Assembly: GCF_002863865.1 (NCBI RefSeq)
Contig: NZ_CP022684.1
Span: forward strand, 2,509,501-2,573,500
Reading direction: 5' to 3'
DNA: 64,000 nt
Source: Ketobacter alkanivorans
GTDB taxonomy: Bacteria > Pseudomonadota > Gammaproteobacteria > Pseudomonadales > Ketobacteraceae
In this document: in pieces, positions 25,013-33,246 of the stretch
Layout: the number at the start of each line of letters is the position of its first letter
Position numbering within the stretch: the first letter of the stretch is position 1
Notes under the pieces: generated by a model
What the model saw: only the letters and a program-made list of their open reading frames with translations
Database searches by the model: none
What the model was told of the DNA's origin: nothing
Made by a program: the position numbers and the translations under genes

Positions 25013-28000
25013 TTGACCATCCAGATTCAACGCAAAGGGTTGCGTTTTTCGATCCGTCTTACTGTCGTTGGGGTATTTGCGCTAGCCACCACCCTCACCG
25101 CCATCATAGCTATCGGCTTACAGTATCATTTTAGTCGTGCCATGGCCGTCGAAACCGCCGTCGCACGCTATAAAAACCATGCTGAAAATACCCGCAACTA
25201 TCTGAGCGGCATCGACAATAACGCTTTCCACATTACCCGTATACTCGCCAAACATCCCCAGCTGCTCACCAAAATCGACTCACCTCAGGAAACCCTGTCA
25301 CTGTTTTCCGAAATCATGGCAAGCAATCAGCTGTTCTACGCCATCTACCTAGGTTACGAAGATGGTGATTTCTTTGAAGTGGTCAACCTCAACAGCAGCA
25401 ACACTGCCCGCCGCCAGTTAAAAGCCATGCCCAGTGATCGCTGGATGGTAATCCGGGTAGAAGGAGAGGGCACAGAAAGAAAACGACACTATGAATATTA
25501 CAACGACCAATTCCAGCTACGGCTAACCCACAGTGAACGCAGCGACTTCGACCCAAGAATCAGGCCTTGGTATTCCAATGCATCCATGACCAACGTATAT
25601 AAAACCCGCCCGTATCTGTTTCAGCACCTACAAGCACCGGGGCAATCCTATTCCATGCGCTTAGCGGGCACCAACACGGTACTGGCCGTAGACATCACAC
25701 TATCGTCCTTAAGCAGCTTTTTCAATTCACAAAGTTACGATAACAAATCAGAGATCTTTCTGTTTCAACCCAGCGGAGAACTTATTTCTTCCAGTCACAC
25801 TCGCACCGACATTGAAACGCTGCCCACAGCACCAGCGGTTACCCTATCCAGCCAAGAACAGGAATTTATCCAATCCATAGGCACGCTTCGAGTCTCCAAC
25901 GAATTAGACTGGCCCCCCATTGACTACGCTGTCTCCGCACAGCCTCAAGGTTATTCGGTAGACGTACTGAAAATGATCTCCACTATGACCGGTCTGAAAC
26001 TGGAATTCGTAAACGGTTTCAGTTGGGAAGAACTGGTCAACCTGTTCAATGACGGCAATCTGGATATTCTACAACCTGTATTCTTAAGCGATCAAAACAT
26101 CGGGCAAGCCAGCAACAGCTTTTTAACCGTTAACTATGCAGCGGCTACTCGACAAGGCCAATCTGCAATAACACAGATCTCGGATCTTGAAGATCGCACC
26201 ATCGCCATACCGGCAAGCTGGTCCATTATCAGTGTGCTGCGCCAGCATTATCCTTCGATCAACGTGCTCGAGGTGGATTCCCCTCGGGACGCACTCGAAG
26301 CCGTTCTCAATGGAGAGGCGTTTGCCAGTCTTGATGCATCCCCCATCCTACACTACACGGCAGATCATTATTATCTGAGCGACCTCCAGTTTCACGAATT
26401 GACCAATAACGAAAAAGACCAGCTACCCAACCAACTGCACTTCCTCATCAACGATCAATACCCGTTATTACTGAGCATAATTAATAAAGCGCTGGCCAAC
26501 ATTCAAAGCCAACAAACACAACAATTGCGACAGAAATGGTTCACAACAGCCGAGCACCAGGCAAGCATAAAACACCAAACCACCATACCCTATCGCGAAC
26601 TGCTGTCTGCCGACACCGGCATACTGAACCAACTCCACGAAGTTAGCATCCAAGGCAGCCAGCGCTTTGTATACAAGTCGGCCTTAAATCCTGAAGACCC
26701 TGACAGCGAGCTTTTTGCAGTCGTAACCCAGCGTAAGGATCTGCTTGGCCCCAGCCTGAATCGCGTAAAGCTGTCGGTTGCGATCACCACCACCTGCCTG
26801 CTTGTGCTGCTGCCTTTTATATGGCTGTTTGCAGCCCCCATAGTAGGCCCCATTAAACGCCTGGCCATCGAGAATCATCGCATCAAAAACCGTCGTTTTG
26901 ATGAAGTAGAATTCCACGACAGCGCCATTGTTGAGATCTATGAACTGTCACACTCGATGGTGGATATGGCACAGACCATCAAACAACATGAAGAGGCACA
27001 AAAAGCCTTGATGGAATCATTGATTCAATTGATTGCTCAGGCCATCGACGAAAAATCACCTTACACCGCGGGGCACTGTGCGCGGGTTCCTGAACTTGCG
27101 CTGATGATCGCCAAAGCCGCAGAAGACAGTGATGAAGGGCCGTTCAAAGACTTTCACTTCCGCAACGAGGATGAATATCGAGAGTTTCGCATTGCCGCCT
27201 GGCTACACGATTGTGGCAAAATAACCACGCCAGAACACATCGTTGATAAAGGTGTAAAACTGGAAACCATATACAATCGCATTCATGAAATCCGAATGCG
27301 TTTTGAAGTACTTTGGCGAGATGCAGAGATACAATACCTGAACGCATTAATACAGGATCCAACACAAGAAGCTGCACTTCGTGATCAACTCGAAGACAAG
27401 CGCCACCGCTTGCAGGAAGACTTCGCTTTCATCGCTCAACTAAATCAGGGCAGTGAATTCATGGACGAAGAACAACAAAGCCGCCTGCTAAGTATCGCCC
27501 TGACCACCTGGCAACGACACTTTGATGACCGCTTAGGGCTATCCCCAATGGAACGTCAGCGCCACCCTGACTCAGAACCACAACTGCCAGTGACCGAAAC
27601 GTTATTGGCAGACAAACCCGAGCATCTAATAGAACACAAAAAGCCCAAACACTTCGCCGATCATTTGCATATAAAAATGGAGGCTCCAGAGCATTTGTAT
27701 AACCTGGGCGAGCTGTACAATCTGTCCATTAGTCGTGGCACATTGAGCAGGGAAGATCGCTTTAAAATTCAGGAGCACATGATCGGCACCATCCGTATGC
27801 TCGATGCTCTGCCGTTTCCGCCAGAACTGTCCAATGTGCCACGTTACGCATCCACTCATCACGAAACGCTGAAAGGCTCCGGCTATCCGCGCCAGCTGAA
27901 CGGTGACGATCTGTCCATACCAGAACGCATTATGGCCGTGGCTGACATTTTTGAAGCCCTCACCGCGGCCGACCGCCCTTACAAACCTGCCAAGACAGTC

Positions 28001-28177
28001 AGCGAATCCATCGCCATCCTATTTCGCATGGTAGAGGACGGGGATATAGATCGGGATGTAGTTGAGTTATTTATACGTAGCGGGGTATACCGCGAATACG
28101 CCACTCGCTACCTCCGGCCAGATCAACTTGATCACATAGCAGAAAACAACTACCTGCGCAGCGCCCAAACTGGCTAA
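25013..28177 (+). CDS. Membrane sensor with Cache, SBP_bac_3 and HD-GYP domains (c-di-GMP phosphodiesterase candidate)
   Basis: 1054 aa from TTG 25013, preceded by GAGGGGG; the next Met lies beyond the first membrane helix (about 13-38), so TTG is favoured. Order: helix 1, a Cache-like periplasmic domain (about 50-270; DFDPRIRPWYSNA), a type-3 solute-binding domain (about 285-510; ELDWPPIDYAVSAQPQGYSV), a second helix near 590, a HAMP-like linker, then HD-GYP. HD-GYP residues: TAGHCARVPELA, HDCGK (732-736), THHETLKGSGYP (GYP at 957-959) and DIFEALTAADRPYKP. About 175 extra residues separate the HD and GYP halves. Likely hydrolyses c-di-GMP in response to a small periplasmic ligand. Confidence 0.9.
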   Translation: MTIQIQRKGLRFSIRLTVVGVFALATTLTAIIAIGLQYHFSRAMAVETAVARYKNHAENTRNYLSGIDNNAFHITRILAKHPQLLTKIDSPQETLSLFSEIMASNQLFYAIYLGYEDGDFFEVVNLNSSNTARRQLKAMPSDRWMVIRVEGEGTERKRHYEYYNDQFQLRLTHSERSDFDPRIRPWYSNASMTNVYKTRPYLFQHLQAPGQSYSMRLAGTNTVLAVDITLSSLSSFFNSQSYDNKSEIFLFQPSGELISSSHTRTDIETLPTAPAVTLSSQEQEFIQSIGTLRVSNELDWPPIDYAVSAQPQGYSVDVLKMISTMTGLKLEFVNGFSWEELVNLFNDGNLDILQPVFLSDQNIGQASNSFLTVNYAAATRQGQSAITQISDLEDRTIAIPASWSIISVLRQHYPSINVLEVDSPRDALEAVLNGEAFASLDASPILHYTADHYYLSDLQFHELTNNEKDQLPNQLHFLINDQYPLLLSIINKALANIQSQQTQQLRQKWFTTAEHQASIKHQTTIPYRELLSADTGILNQLHEVSIQGSQRFVYKSALNPEDPDSELFAVVTQRKDLLGPSLNRVKLSVAITTTCLLVLLPFIWLFAAPIVGPIKRLAIENHRIKNRRFDEVEFHDSAIVEIYELSHSMVDMAQTIKQHEEAQKALMESLIQLIAQAIDEKSPYTAGHCARVPELALMIAKAAEDSDEGPFKDFHFRNEDEYREFRIAAWLHDCGKITTPEHIVDKGVKLETIYNRIHEIRMRFEVLWRDAEIQYLNALIQDPTQEAALRDQLEDKRHRLQEDFAFIAQLNQGSEFMDEEQQSRLLSIALTTWQRHFDDRLGLSPMERQRHPDSEPQLPVTETLLADKPEHLIEHKKPKHFADHLHIKMEAPEHLYNLGELYNLSISRGTLSREDRFKIQEHMIGTIRMLDALPFPPELSNVPRYASTHHETLKGSGYPRQLNGDDLSIPERIMAVADIFEALTAADRPYKPAKTVSESIAILFRMVEDGDIDRDVVELFIRSGVYREYATRYLRPDQLDHIAENNYLRSAQTG

Positions 28178-28185
28178 AAGCCTGG

Positions 28186-28425
28186 CTAGTGCTGAAATCG
28201 GCTTTTTTCCAATTCAACGGTTAAACTCATTCCACCCACAGAGTCCGTCATCTCTAAGTGCTGTACTGCAGCAGCGGGCATGCCCTCAGATCCAGCCTGC
28301 AACTCTTGCTTCTTGGATACAATAGGTTCCAGCGGCGTCAGAAAATACACATAACCCACCATTAGCCACATAATCAATATGGTTCCTATAAGGGAAATAT
28401 GAGCATCGTGCTTCGGCGTAATCAT
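28186..28425 (-). CDS. Small single-helix membrane protein, unknown
   Basis: 79 aa. One membrane helix (about 10-30, ISLIGTILIMWLMVGYVYFL) follows a short cytoplasmic N-terminus; the remainder is polar (PIVSKKQELQAGSEG). Family not recognised. It is convergent with the HD-GYP gene, 8 bp away. No strong ribosome site is seen. Confidence 0.5.
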   Translation of the reverse strand: MITPKHDAHISLIGTILIMWLMVGYVYFLTPLEPIVSKKQELQAGSEGMPAAAVQHLEMTDSVGGMSLTVELEKSRFQH

Positions 28426-28621
28426 GGCTATAGGTATAAAGTCAGGTAGTTTTGGACAATTTTTACACTACCAACTTTTGAACCCATCAGTCATCATACT
28501 TTCGGCTATTGACACCACCCCCCTATAATTTCGCACCCAACACGCAGTACGCGCCACGTGAACTGAGTACAGCGGGTACCAGCCCACAGCAATACGGCCA
28601 AAGGGCAGGCAATAAACAATT

Positions 28622-28816
28622 TCAAGCCTCTTTATATAGGCCCCACTCTACTATGTGGCGGATATAGAAGTTCAACTCTTGCTCTGCTTCAAGACGAGAG
28701 GTAAATGGGCCTTCTTGCGTCTTCTCTCTGGTCAGGAAAAACCAACCACCTCCTGACCAGAACACACGATCTGATCGATACCACACCTTTTCTTGCTCAC
28801 CTGCTCGTACACTCAT
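28622..28816 (-). CDS. DUF6316-like small protein
   Basis: 64 aa from ATG 28816, which follows GGGAG by 7 bp (a GTG 27 bp upstream is possible). The sequence YRSDRVFWSGGGWFFLTREK, then QEGPFTSRLEAEQELNFYI, is the compact pattern seen in DUF6316 proteins of Pseudomonadales. Function unknown. Confidence 0.7.
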   Translation of the reverse strand: MSVRAGEQEKVWYRSDRVFWSGGGWFFLTREKTQEGPFTSRLEAEQELNFYIRHIVEWGLYKEA

Positions 28817-28983
28817 GGCGCTGCTCCCAACCCGCTTGATCACTTTTTAACCATAGCAGTGTGAAGCACGTCACATAATAATCAATTTTCATAACCAGGC
28901 AGACTGATAACCGTACCCCTTCGGAACCAAAGAGTTATCTAAAATGTTCGCGCTACCTGTTTTTATGTTTCATCTTAAGATCT

Positions 28984-29015
28984 CACATGTCACTGCCACT
29001 ATTAGACGTGTCACT
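28984..29015 (+). promoter_or_regulatory. Direct-repeat enhancer candidate upstream of hcp
   Basis: CACATGTCACT (28984-28994) and GACGTGTCACT (29005-29015) are imperfect direct repeats (9 of 11 positions) with starts 21 bp, or two helical turns, apart. They centre about 100 bp before the predicted sigma-54 start point, the right distance for a bacterial enhancer-binding protein such as VasH. Binding is inferred. Confidence 0.4.
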
Positions 29016-29074
29016 TTTTTCATGCCACCTATAGAAATATTAAAATACCCATTAATAACAACAAGTTATGATAT

Positions 29075-29090
29075 TGGCACGGCTCTTGAT
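29075..29090 (+). promoter_or_regulatory. Sigma-54-type promoter of hcp
   Basis: TGGCACG (29075-29081), 4 bp, then TTGAT (29086-29090). Compared with the RpoN consensus TGGCACG-N4-TTGCW it differs only at the -12 C. Spacing between the GG and the -12 position is exact. The predicted start point is near 29101, about 40 bp before the hcp ATG. The -12 mismatch lowers certainty. RpoN control of hcp operons is known in Vibrio cholerae. Confidence 0.55.
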
Positions 29091-29141
29091 ACAGCTAGGT
29101 TGTAACAGCAAAAAACACCCGACATCTCAAGGAGCAACACC

Positions 29142-29630
29142 ATGGCTATTTACATGAACTTCAATAACAAAAAGATCAAAGGCAACGTAACCGCAGCCGG
29201 TTATGAAGACTGGATCGAACTGGATTCTTTCAACCTGGGTACCGGCCGCGGTATCAGCATGGAAGTGGGCAACATGGCCAACCGCGAAGCCACCCGCCCT
29301 TCTCTCAGCGAAGTATCCGTTGGCAAAATGATGGACAACGCTTCTGGCGGCCTGTTTAAAGAGTCACTCACCGGCGTTGAAGGCGTTGTGGTTCAAATTC
29401 ACATCGTGCAGACCGGTGCCAAGCAAGTAGAAAAGTTCGCCGCCTATGAATTAACAGACGTACTGATCAGCTCGTACAGCGTCAGCGGCAGTGGCGGCAG
29501 CGCGCCTCACGAAAGCCTGAGCCTCAGCTACTCCAAAATCGTAGCGGATCTGCAAGGCGCAGATAAAACCAATAAAAACGGCCAGAACATGAAAGTAGGT
29601 TATGACCTGACCACCGGCAAACCACAATAA
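29142..29630 (+). CDS. hcp: Hcp, type VI secretion tube protein
   Basis: 162 aa; ATG behind AAGGAG. The Hcp1 fold is recognisable: MAIYMNFNNKKIKGNVTAAG, then WIELDSFNLGTGRGISMEVG, REATRPSLSEVSVGKMMDNA, LFKESLTG, VEKFAAYELTDVLISSYSVS and HESLSLSYSKI. Length and order match canonical Hcp, with no fused effector domain. Hcp hexamers build the T6SS tube and carry small effectors in the lumen. No tss/vgrG genes lie in this window, so this is an orphan hcp serving a T6SS encoded elsewhere. It is followed after 15 bp by the caspase-like gene. Confidence 0.93.
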   Translation: MAIYMNFNNKKIKGNVTAAGYEDWIELDSFNLGTGRGISMEVGNMANREATRPSLSEVSVGKMMDNASGGLFKESLTGVEGVVVQIHIVQTGAKQVEKFAAYELTDVLISSYSVSGSGGSAPHESLSLSYSKIVADLQGADKTNKNGQNMKVGYDLTTGKPQ

Positions 29631-29645
29631 TTCGGGAGCAAGATC

Positions 29646-30356
29646 GTGCCAAAAATTATTGCTCTACGATGCAACCATGAAGCCGGTCTGCAATGCACCA
29701 TACCCGGTGCTGCGCAGATCATCTACCAGAATGGCGCAACCTCCATTGATGTCTCTTCCATCCCTGAAACCCATCGAGGTGAAGTGGATTGTATTGTGAT
29801 GTATGGAAGCCATGGTAATTTTGTCGGAAACAAACCCACAGAACTTAATGGGCTGAGTGCCGATGTAGCCGAAACCCTGGCCGGACAATTATGCAGCCTT
29901 GGTATAACGGCATATACCATCATATTGGATTGTTGTTTTAGCGCAGGCTTTATTCCTGTGTACAAAGACTTGCTGGTAAAGGGCCGAACTAAGCCCGGCA
30001 CCATCCTGGCCCACTATGGCAGTGCAGCCGGTACGATGGCATCGAGCCTGGGTACTTCTCAGTACACGGCTCGCAACGCTGCCATCAGCAAGTTTAAAGA
30101 TCTGCAAGCCTTCGGATTGGACTTCGTATCACTGGGAATTTATGTGGATGGGCCCAAAGATCCTAACTATTACATCAAGTCTGTCTCCAACCTGGCAAGC
30201 GCCAGCGCCAGCTACATTGGCGCCATTGCTGGCGGCTCGAGCGAAGCATCAGACATCATCGGGCTGAAAACCTACCTGAAAAGCGATGGCGTTGTGATTA
30301 AAGAGTCAACTCCTCAGATAATTCAATCTGTCATGCAAAATGCAATCATCGTTTAA
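29646..30356 (+). CDS. Caspase-like (clan CD) protein, candidate T6SS cargo effector
   Basis: 236 aa with a GTG start behind CGGGAG. Two motifs of clan CD cysteine peptidases sit at the expected distance: the His motif DCIVMYGSHGNF (H56) after a hydrophobic strand, and the Cys motif YTIILDCCFSAGF (D95, C96, C97), the DxCxS(A)G arrangement of metacaspases with C97 the likely nucleophile. There is no signal peptide or membrane segment apart from a weakly hydrophobic Ala/Gly/Ser stretch near 185-200. It is the second gene of the hcp operon, the classic position for Hcp-dependent cargo. Substrate and cognate immunity gene unknown. A C14-like peptidase assignment is strong by motif; the effector role is inference. 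Confidence 0.7.
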   Translation: MPKIIALRCNHEAGLQCTIPGAAQIIYQNGATSIDVSSIPETHRGEVDCIVMYGSHGNFVGNKPTELNGLSADVAETLAGQLCSLGITAYTIILDCCFSAGFIPVYKDLLVKGRTKPGTILAHYGSAAGTMASSLGTSQYTARNAAISKFKDLQAFGLDFVSLGIYVDGPKDPNYYIKSVSNLASASASYIGAIAGGSSEASDIIGLKTYLKSDGVVIKESTPQIIQSVMQNAIIV

Positions 30357-30363
30357 CGACACT

Positions 30364-30394
30364 CGGGCTGATATTCCACCGGGGTATCAGCCCG
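30364..30394. terminator. Hairpin at the end of the hcp operon
   Basis: CGGGCTGATA (30364-30373) and TATCAGCCCG (30385-30394) form a perfect 10-bp stem with an 11-nt loop, 7 bp after the caspase-like gene and overlapping the end of the convergent lipoprotein gene. No T-tract follows. Likely marks the transcript end for one or both genes. Confidence 0.5.
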
Positions 30395-31658
30395 CGATCC
30401 ACACACCGGTGGCTTGCTGACGGTAGTGCATCCAAACATCATCCTCTTGTAACCATTGCTTGGCCTCCAGCAGTCGGCCATTATCCAAACCGCTGAAAGG
30501 TACTGCAAAACGCAGCCCCATAGCACCACACACTGCTTGACCCTGTTGCCAGTCTCCTTGATCCTCTGACACGAACCACTCACCTGATGCATCATCCCGA
30601 CATGCATAGCGTAACGTTCTGTAGCAGCTTTCACTTTCAAAGCGCCCACTGGAATTGTGCAACGCACACTGAAATACTGACTCAGCCACCGGCTCGTTCT
30701 CTGCCCAACTCCATATCGCTGCCTGCAATCGCCCATCATGAGGGCTTAGCTTATCCATGCCTAACAAATTAATTTCACAATCAATCATATTGCTGACCTC
30801 TGCTGCTGTTACTTTTTTGCCTGCAGCGCCCACCAAATTGGATAGCACAGTACGATCTTCTTGCATGCGGATAAAACTGGCGGATGATTCAAACAATACA
30901 TTGTTATTAATACATTGGGGTGCGGGCATTAACTCGCTCAGATTTACTGTGGGGTATCCAGTCGAATCCTCACTGTTTTCGAATCCACCAAACAAAATCT
31001 GGCTTAAAGCAATCCCACTACATCCATCGCTGATTATTATAATATTTTTGTCCGCCGCCAGGATATCTGCCTTGGATAGATCCTCCGGAATTGCGTTGCA
31101 ACCTGGTTTTTCAGGAAGATAGAGGTAATCACCCAATGACTCCATGACTAAATCGACCAAGGTAAAGCGATCGTCCTCGCTGGCGTGGTTTTCAATATAT
31201 ATAAACAACACTTCATTCGTGTTATCCGGCTCGCTCAGCCACGCTGCGATCTCCTCCAAACCATCACCAACCGGCCGATCAAAGGGGCTACAACCAATAT
31301 GCTGGGCAGTACCATGACACAGCAACAGTTCAGGGTAGAATGATTTCGTCGTCACGTCGTAGGTGTAGAAGGAGTGCACATCAAGTTCCAGCGCTCTTAC
31401 ATCCATTCTCAGCTGATTACCAATACTGTAAACCTGATTCGGATCGTAATAACTTTGCGGGGTGGTATAGGCGGTGGAATTAAACGAGTTATGTGTCGCA
31501 ATGAAAGTAGCCCGATGCAAGGATTGATTCACATCCAGTTGCCGCTGCAGCGCAAGCGCCTGATGCACCCAGCTTGATTGATAATGTTCAACATCCCCAT
31601 CACAGCCCTGCATTAACAGGGTGCTCACCAGTAACAACAAGGCAGCTTTAACGCCCAT
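30387..31658 (-). CDS. PI-PLC X-like lipoprotein with C-type-lectin-like tail
   Basis: 423 aa from ATG 31658 (GGAG 6 bp upstream). Lipoprotein signal with lipobox LMQGC. Residues about 45-300 follow the PI-PLC X / PLCXD fold: RATFIATHNSFNS (first catalytic His), MDVRALELDVHSF (acidic ligand) and ELLLCHGTAQHIG (second His). The C-terminal 75 residues (YACRDDASGEWFVSEDQGDW, AVCGAMGLRFAVP, LLEAKQW, VWMHYRQ) resemble a C-type lectin-like domain with its Cys/Trp pattern. Probably an outer-membrane or surface phosphodiesterase acting on phosphoinositide- or glycerophosphodiester-like substrates. Convergent with the hcp operon. Confidence 0.72.
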   Translation of the reverse strand: MGVKAALLLLVSTLLMQGCDGDVEHYQSSWVHQALALQRQLDVNQSLHRATFIATHNSFNSTAYTTPQSYYDPNQVYSIGNQLRMDVRALELDVHSFYTYDVTTKSFYPELLLCHGTAQHIGCSPFDRPVGDGLEEIAAWLSEPDNTNEVLFIYIENHASEDDRFTLVDLVMESLGDYLYLPEKPGCNAIPEDLSKADILAADKNIIIISDGCSGIALSQILFGGFENSEDSTGYPTVNLSELMPAPQCINNNVLFESSASFIRMQEDRTVLSNLVGAAGKKVTAAEVSNMIDCEINLLGMDKLSPHDGRLQAAIWSWAENEPVAESVFQCALHNSSGRFESESCYRTLRYACRDDASGEWFVSEDQGDWQQGQAVCGAMGLRFAVPFSGLDNGRLLEAKQWLQEDDVWMHYRQQATGVWIAG

Positions 31659-31876
31659 AGCAAACTCCACTTTATTATTCTTTTGTTAACTCAGACTATT
31701 TCATGCTCAATGCTTACTGTAAAGAGCCCACCGTGTTTACTGACACATCAAAAGTACTGAATGGATAAGTATCTGGCGTGGATAGATAAATTTCCGACAA
31801 AGAATTGTCGCCTCAGGATCGGTAATACCCGTAGCCATTTCATATCATAGGGTTAGATGGCAACAGGAGGTCATTT

Positions 31877-32176
31877 ATGATGAAGGCATATCTCTTTTTT
31901 GCATATATCGCCTTAGGTACAGTGCAGTTATATGCGATCACACTGGGCGCCGAGTGGTGGCTCGCTTACCACTGGTCTGTATGTTTGTTCATTGGTTTTC
32001 TGGTGGCTTATACGCCTTTCGTGGGCAGCCTGCTGGCGATCATGGGGGCCGTCACCGTATGGGGCTGGAGCTGGGCCCAGGGGGCGGCCATGTTTGCGCT
32101 GCCCATGATGTTGATATTTATAGTGTTCATCATGGCCGGTATACAACCCGACAGATACCAGACGAATGACAATTGA
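31877..32176 (+). CDS. Small three-helix membrane protein
   Basis: 99 aa; the double start ATGATG follows CAGGAGG. Three hydrophobic segments (about 4-23, 30-48, 50-88) and a short polar tail. Family not recognised. Divergent from the PI-PLC-like gene; the TetR gene follows on the same strand after 126 bp with its own promoter. Confidence 0.65.
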   Translation: MMKAYLFFAYIALGTVQLYAITLGAEWWLAYHWSVCLFIGFLVAYTPFVGSLLAIMGAVTVWGWSWAQGAAMFALPMMLIFIVFIMAGIQPDRYQTNDN

Positions 32177-32210
32177 GAATTACCCTATAACTAAATCTGT
32201 CACTTAACTC

Positions 32211-32240
32211 TTGACCCGAATAGGACGCGCATCCTATTAT
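32211..32240 (+). promoter_or_regulatory. Sigma-70-type promoter of tetR-yciI
   Basis: TTGACC (32211-32216), 18-bp spacer, TATTAT (32235-32240). The spacer contains the first of two TAGG-type operators, so repressor binding there would block RNA polymerase. About 60 bp before the TetR start. Confidence 0.5.
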
Positions 32241-32265
32241 TGCACCAGCTAGGACAACCGACCTA
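32221..32265. promoter_or_regulatory. Two TetR operator candidates
   Basis: TAGGACGCGCATCCTA (32221-32236, a TAGGA/TCCTA inverted repeat) and TAGGACAACCGACCTA (32250-32265, a TAGG/CCTA inverted repeat) are both 16 bp and share TAGGAC at the left end and CCTA at the right. Their centres are 29 bp apart. They flank and overlap the -10 region of the TetR gene's promoter, which fits autorepression. Confidence 0.6.
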
Positions 32266-32302
32266 ATTACACAAACTGACTCAACCCGGTAAGGCAAAGC
32301 AA

Positions 32303-32878
32303 ATGGCAAGTCCATCAACACGCCGAAATATTGTGGCCGCTGCGGATACCTTGTTTTATCAAAAAGGGTTCGAGCACACCTCATTCGCAGACATCGCCGA
32401 AGCGGTAGCGATATCAAGGGGTAATTTCTATTACCATTTCAAAACCAAAGACGCCATTTTAGATGCCGTGATTGATCTACGCCTGAGCAATACTCAAGCC
32501 ATGCTCGACCAATGGGAAAAGGAAGGGGAGGAGCCAAAGGATCGTATTCTGTGTTTCATTAACATCCTTATCGCTAATCAGGCCAACATTTTGCTTTATG
32601 GCTGTCCGGTGGGAACCCTTACCACCGAGCTAACAAAATTGAATCATCATTCTAAAGAGAGAGCCAACGAGGTATTTACTTTGTTTCGAAACTGGTTACG
32701 TAAACAATTTTCCTTGCTAGGGCTCCATAAAAAATCAGATGCGCTTGCCATGCACGTATTGGCTCGCAGTCAGGGCGTTGCCACACTGGCAAGCGCTTTC
32801 CATGATGAAAAGTTTATTCGACAGGAAGTCAGGCTGATGCGTGACTGGCTATCATCCTACACAGAAGGGTCAATCTAA
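32303..32878 (+). CDS. TetR-family repressor
   Basis: 191 aa. N-terminal TetR HTH: TRRNIVAAADTLFYQKGFEH, then TSFADIAEAVAISRGNFYYH, then FKTKDAILDAVI. The C-terminal ligand domain (about 75-190, with LLYGCPVGTLTTEL) resembles the TetR_C subgroup common beside oxidoreductases and YciI-like genes. Likely autoregulated through the two upstream palindromes. Its stop overlaps the next start (TAATG). Confidence 0.9.
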   Translation: MASPSTRRNIVAAADTLFYQKGFEHTSFADIAEAVAISRGNFYYHFKTKDAILDAVIDLRLSNTQAMLDQWEKEGEEPKDRILCFINILIANQANILLYGCPVGTLTTELTKLNHHSKERANEVFTLFRNWLRKQFSLLGLHKKSDALAMHVLARSQGVATLASAFHDEKFIRQEVRLMRDWLSSYTEGSI

Positions 32879-33165
32879 TGTTTATCGTTTTGCTCAAATT
32901 TTCTGACAACAAAGGCCAGGCGAGCCAATTTATGGCGGGGCATAATGCCTGGATTAAAAATGGTTTTGATGATGGCGTATTTTTAATGGTGGGCAGCCTT
33001 CAACCTCAGCTGGGCGGCACCCTGTTGGCTCACAACCTATCTCGCTCTGAATTGGAGAATCGAGTCAACGACGATCCATTTGTGGCCCAGAACATTGTCA
33101 GCGCCGAAATACTGGAAGTTTCTCCGGCAAAAGTTGACCAACGCTTGGCATTTTTATTGGACTAA
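32878..33165 (+). CDS. YciI-like dimeric alpha/beta-barrel protein
   Basis: 95 aa. Begins MFIVLLKFSDNKGQASQFMA; the pattern HNAWIKNGFDDGVFLMVGSL, then DPFVAQNIVSAEILEV, is that of YCII-related proteins (ferredoxin-like dimeric barrel). Translationally coupled to the TetR gene by a one-base overlap. Role unknown; homologues are often small detoxifying or sensing proteins. Confidence 0.82.
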   Translation: MFIVLLKFSDNKGQASQFMAGHNAWIKNGFDDGVFLMVGSLQPQLGGTLLAHNLSRSELENRVNDDPFVAQNIVSAEILEVSPAKVDQRLAFLLD

Positions 33166-33246
33166 ATGGTTAGAACCTAACGCTAGAGCGTCGACCAACC
33201 GGTACCGCATTTCTGTACATCCAGATACCCTCACGACCTGAATATG

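Larger units (their letters stand above)
28817..29141. other. 325-bp intergenic region holding the hcp control region
   Basis: AT-rich gap between the DUF6316-like gene and hcp. Besides the sigma-54-type promoter and the direct repeats listed separately it shows a further CACGTCAC (28867-28874) that resembles the repeat core. No tRNA, ORF with a ribosome site, or terminator with a T-tract was found in it. Confidence 0.6.

Noticed and set aside
28817..31658. Complete type VI secretion cluster
   Set aside because: Only hcp is present; no sheath, baseplate, ClpV or VgrG gene was found.
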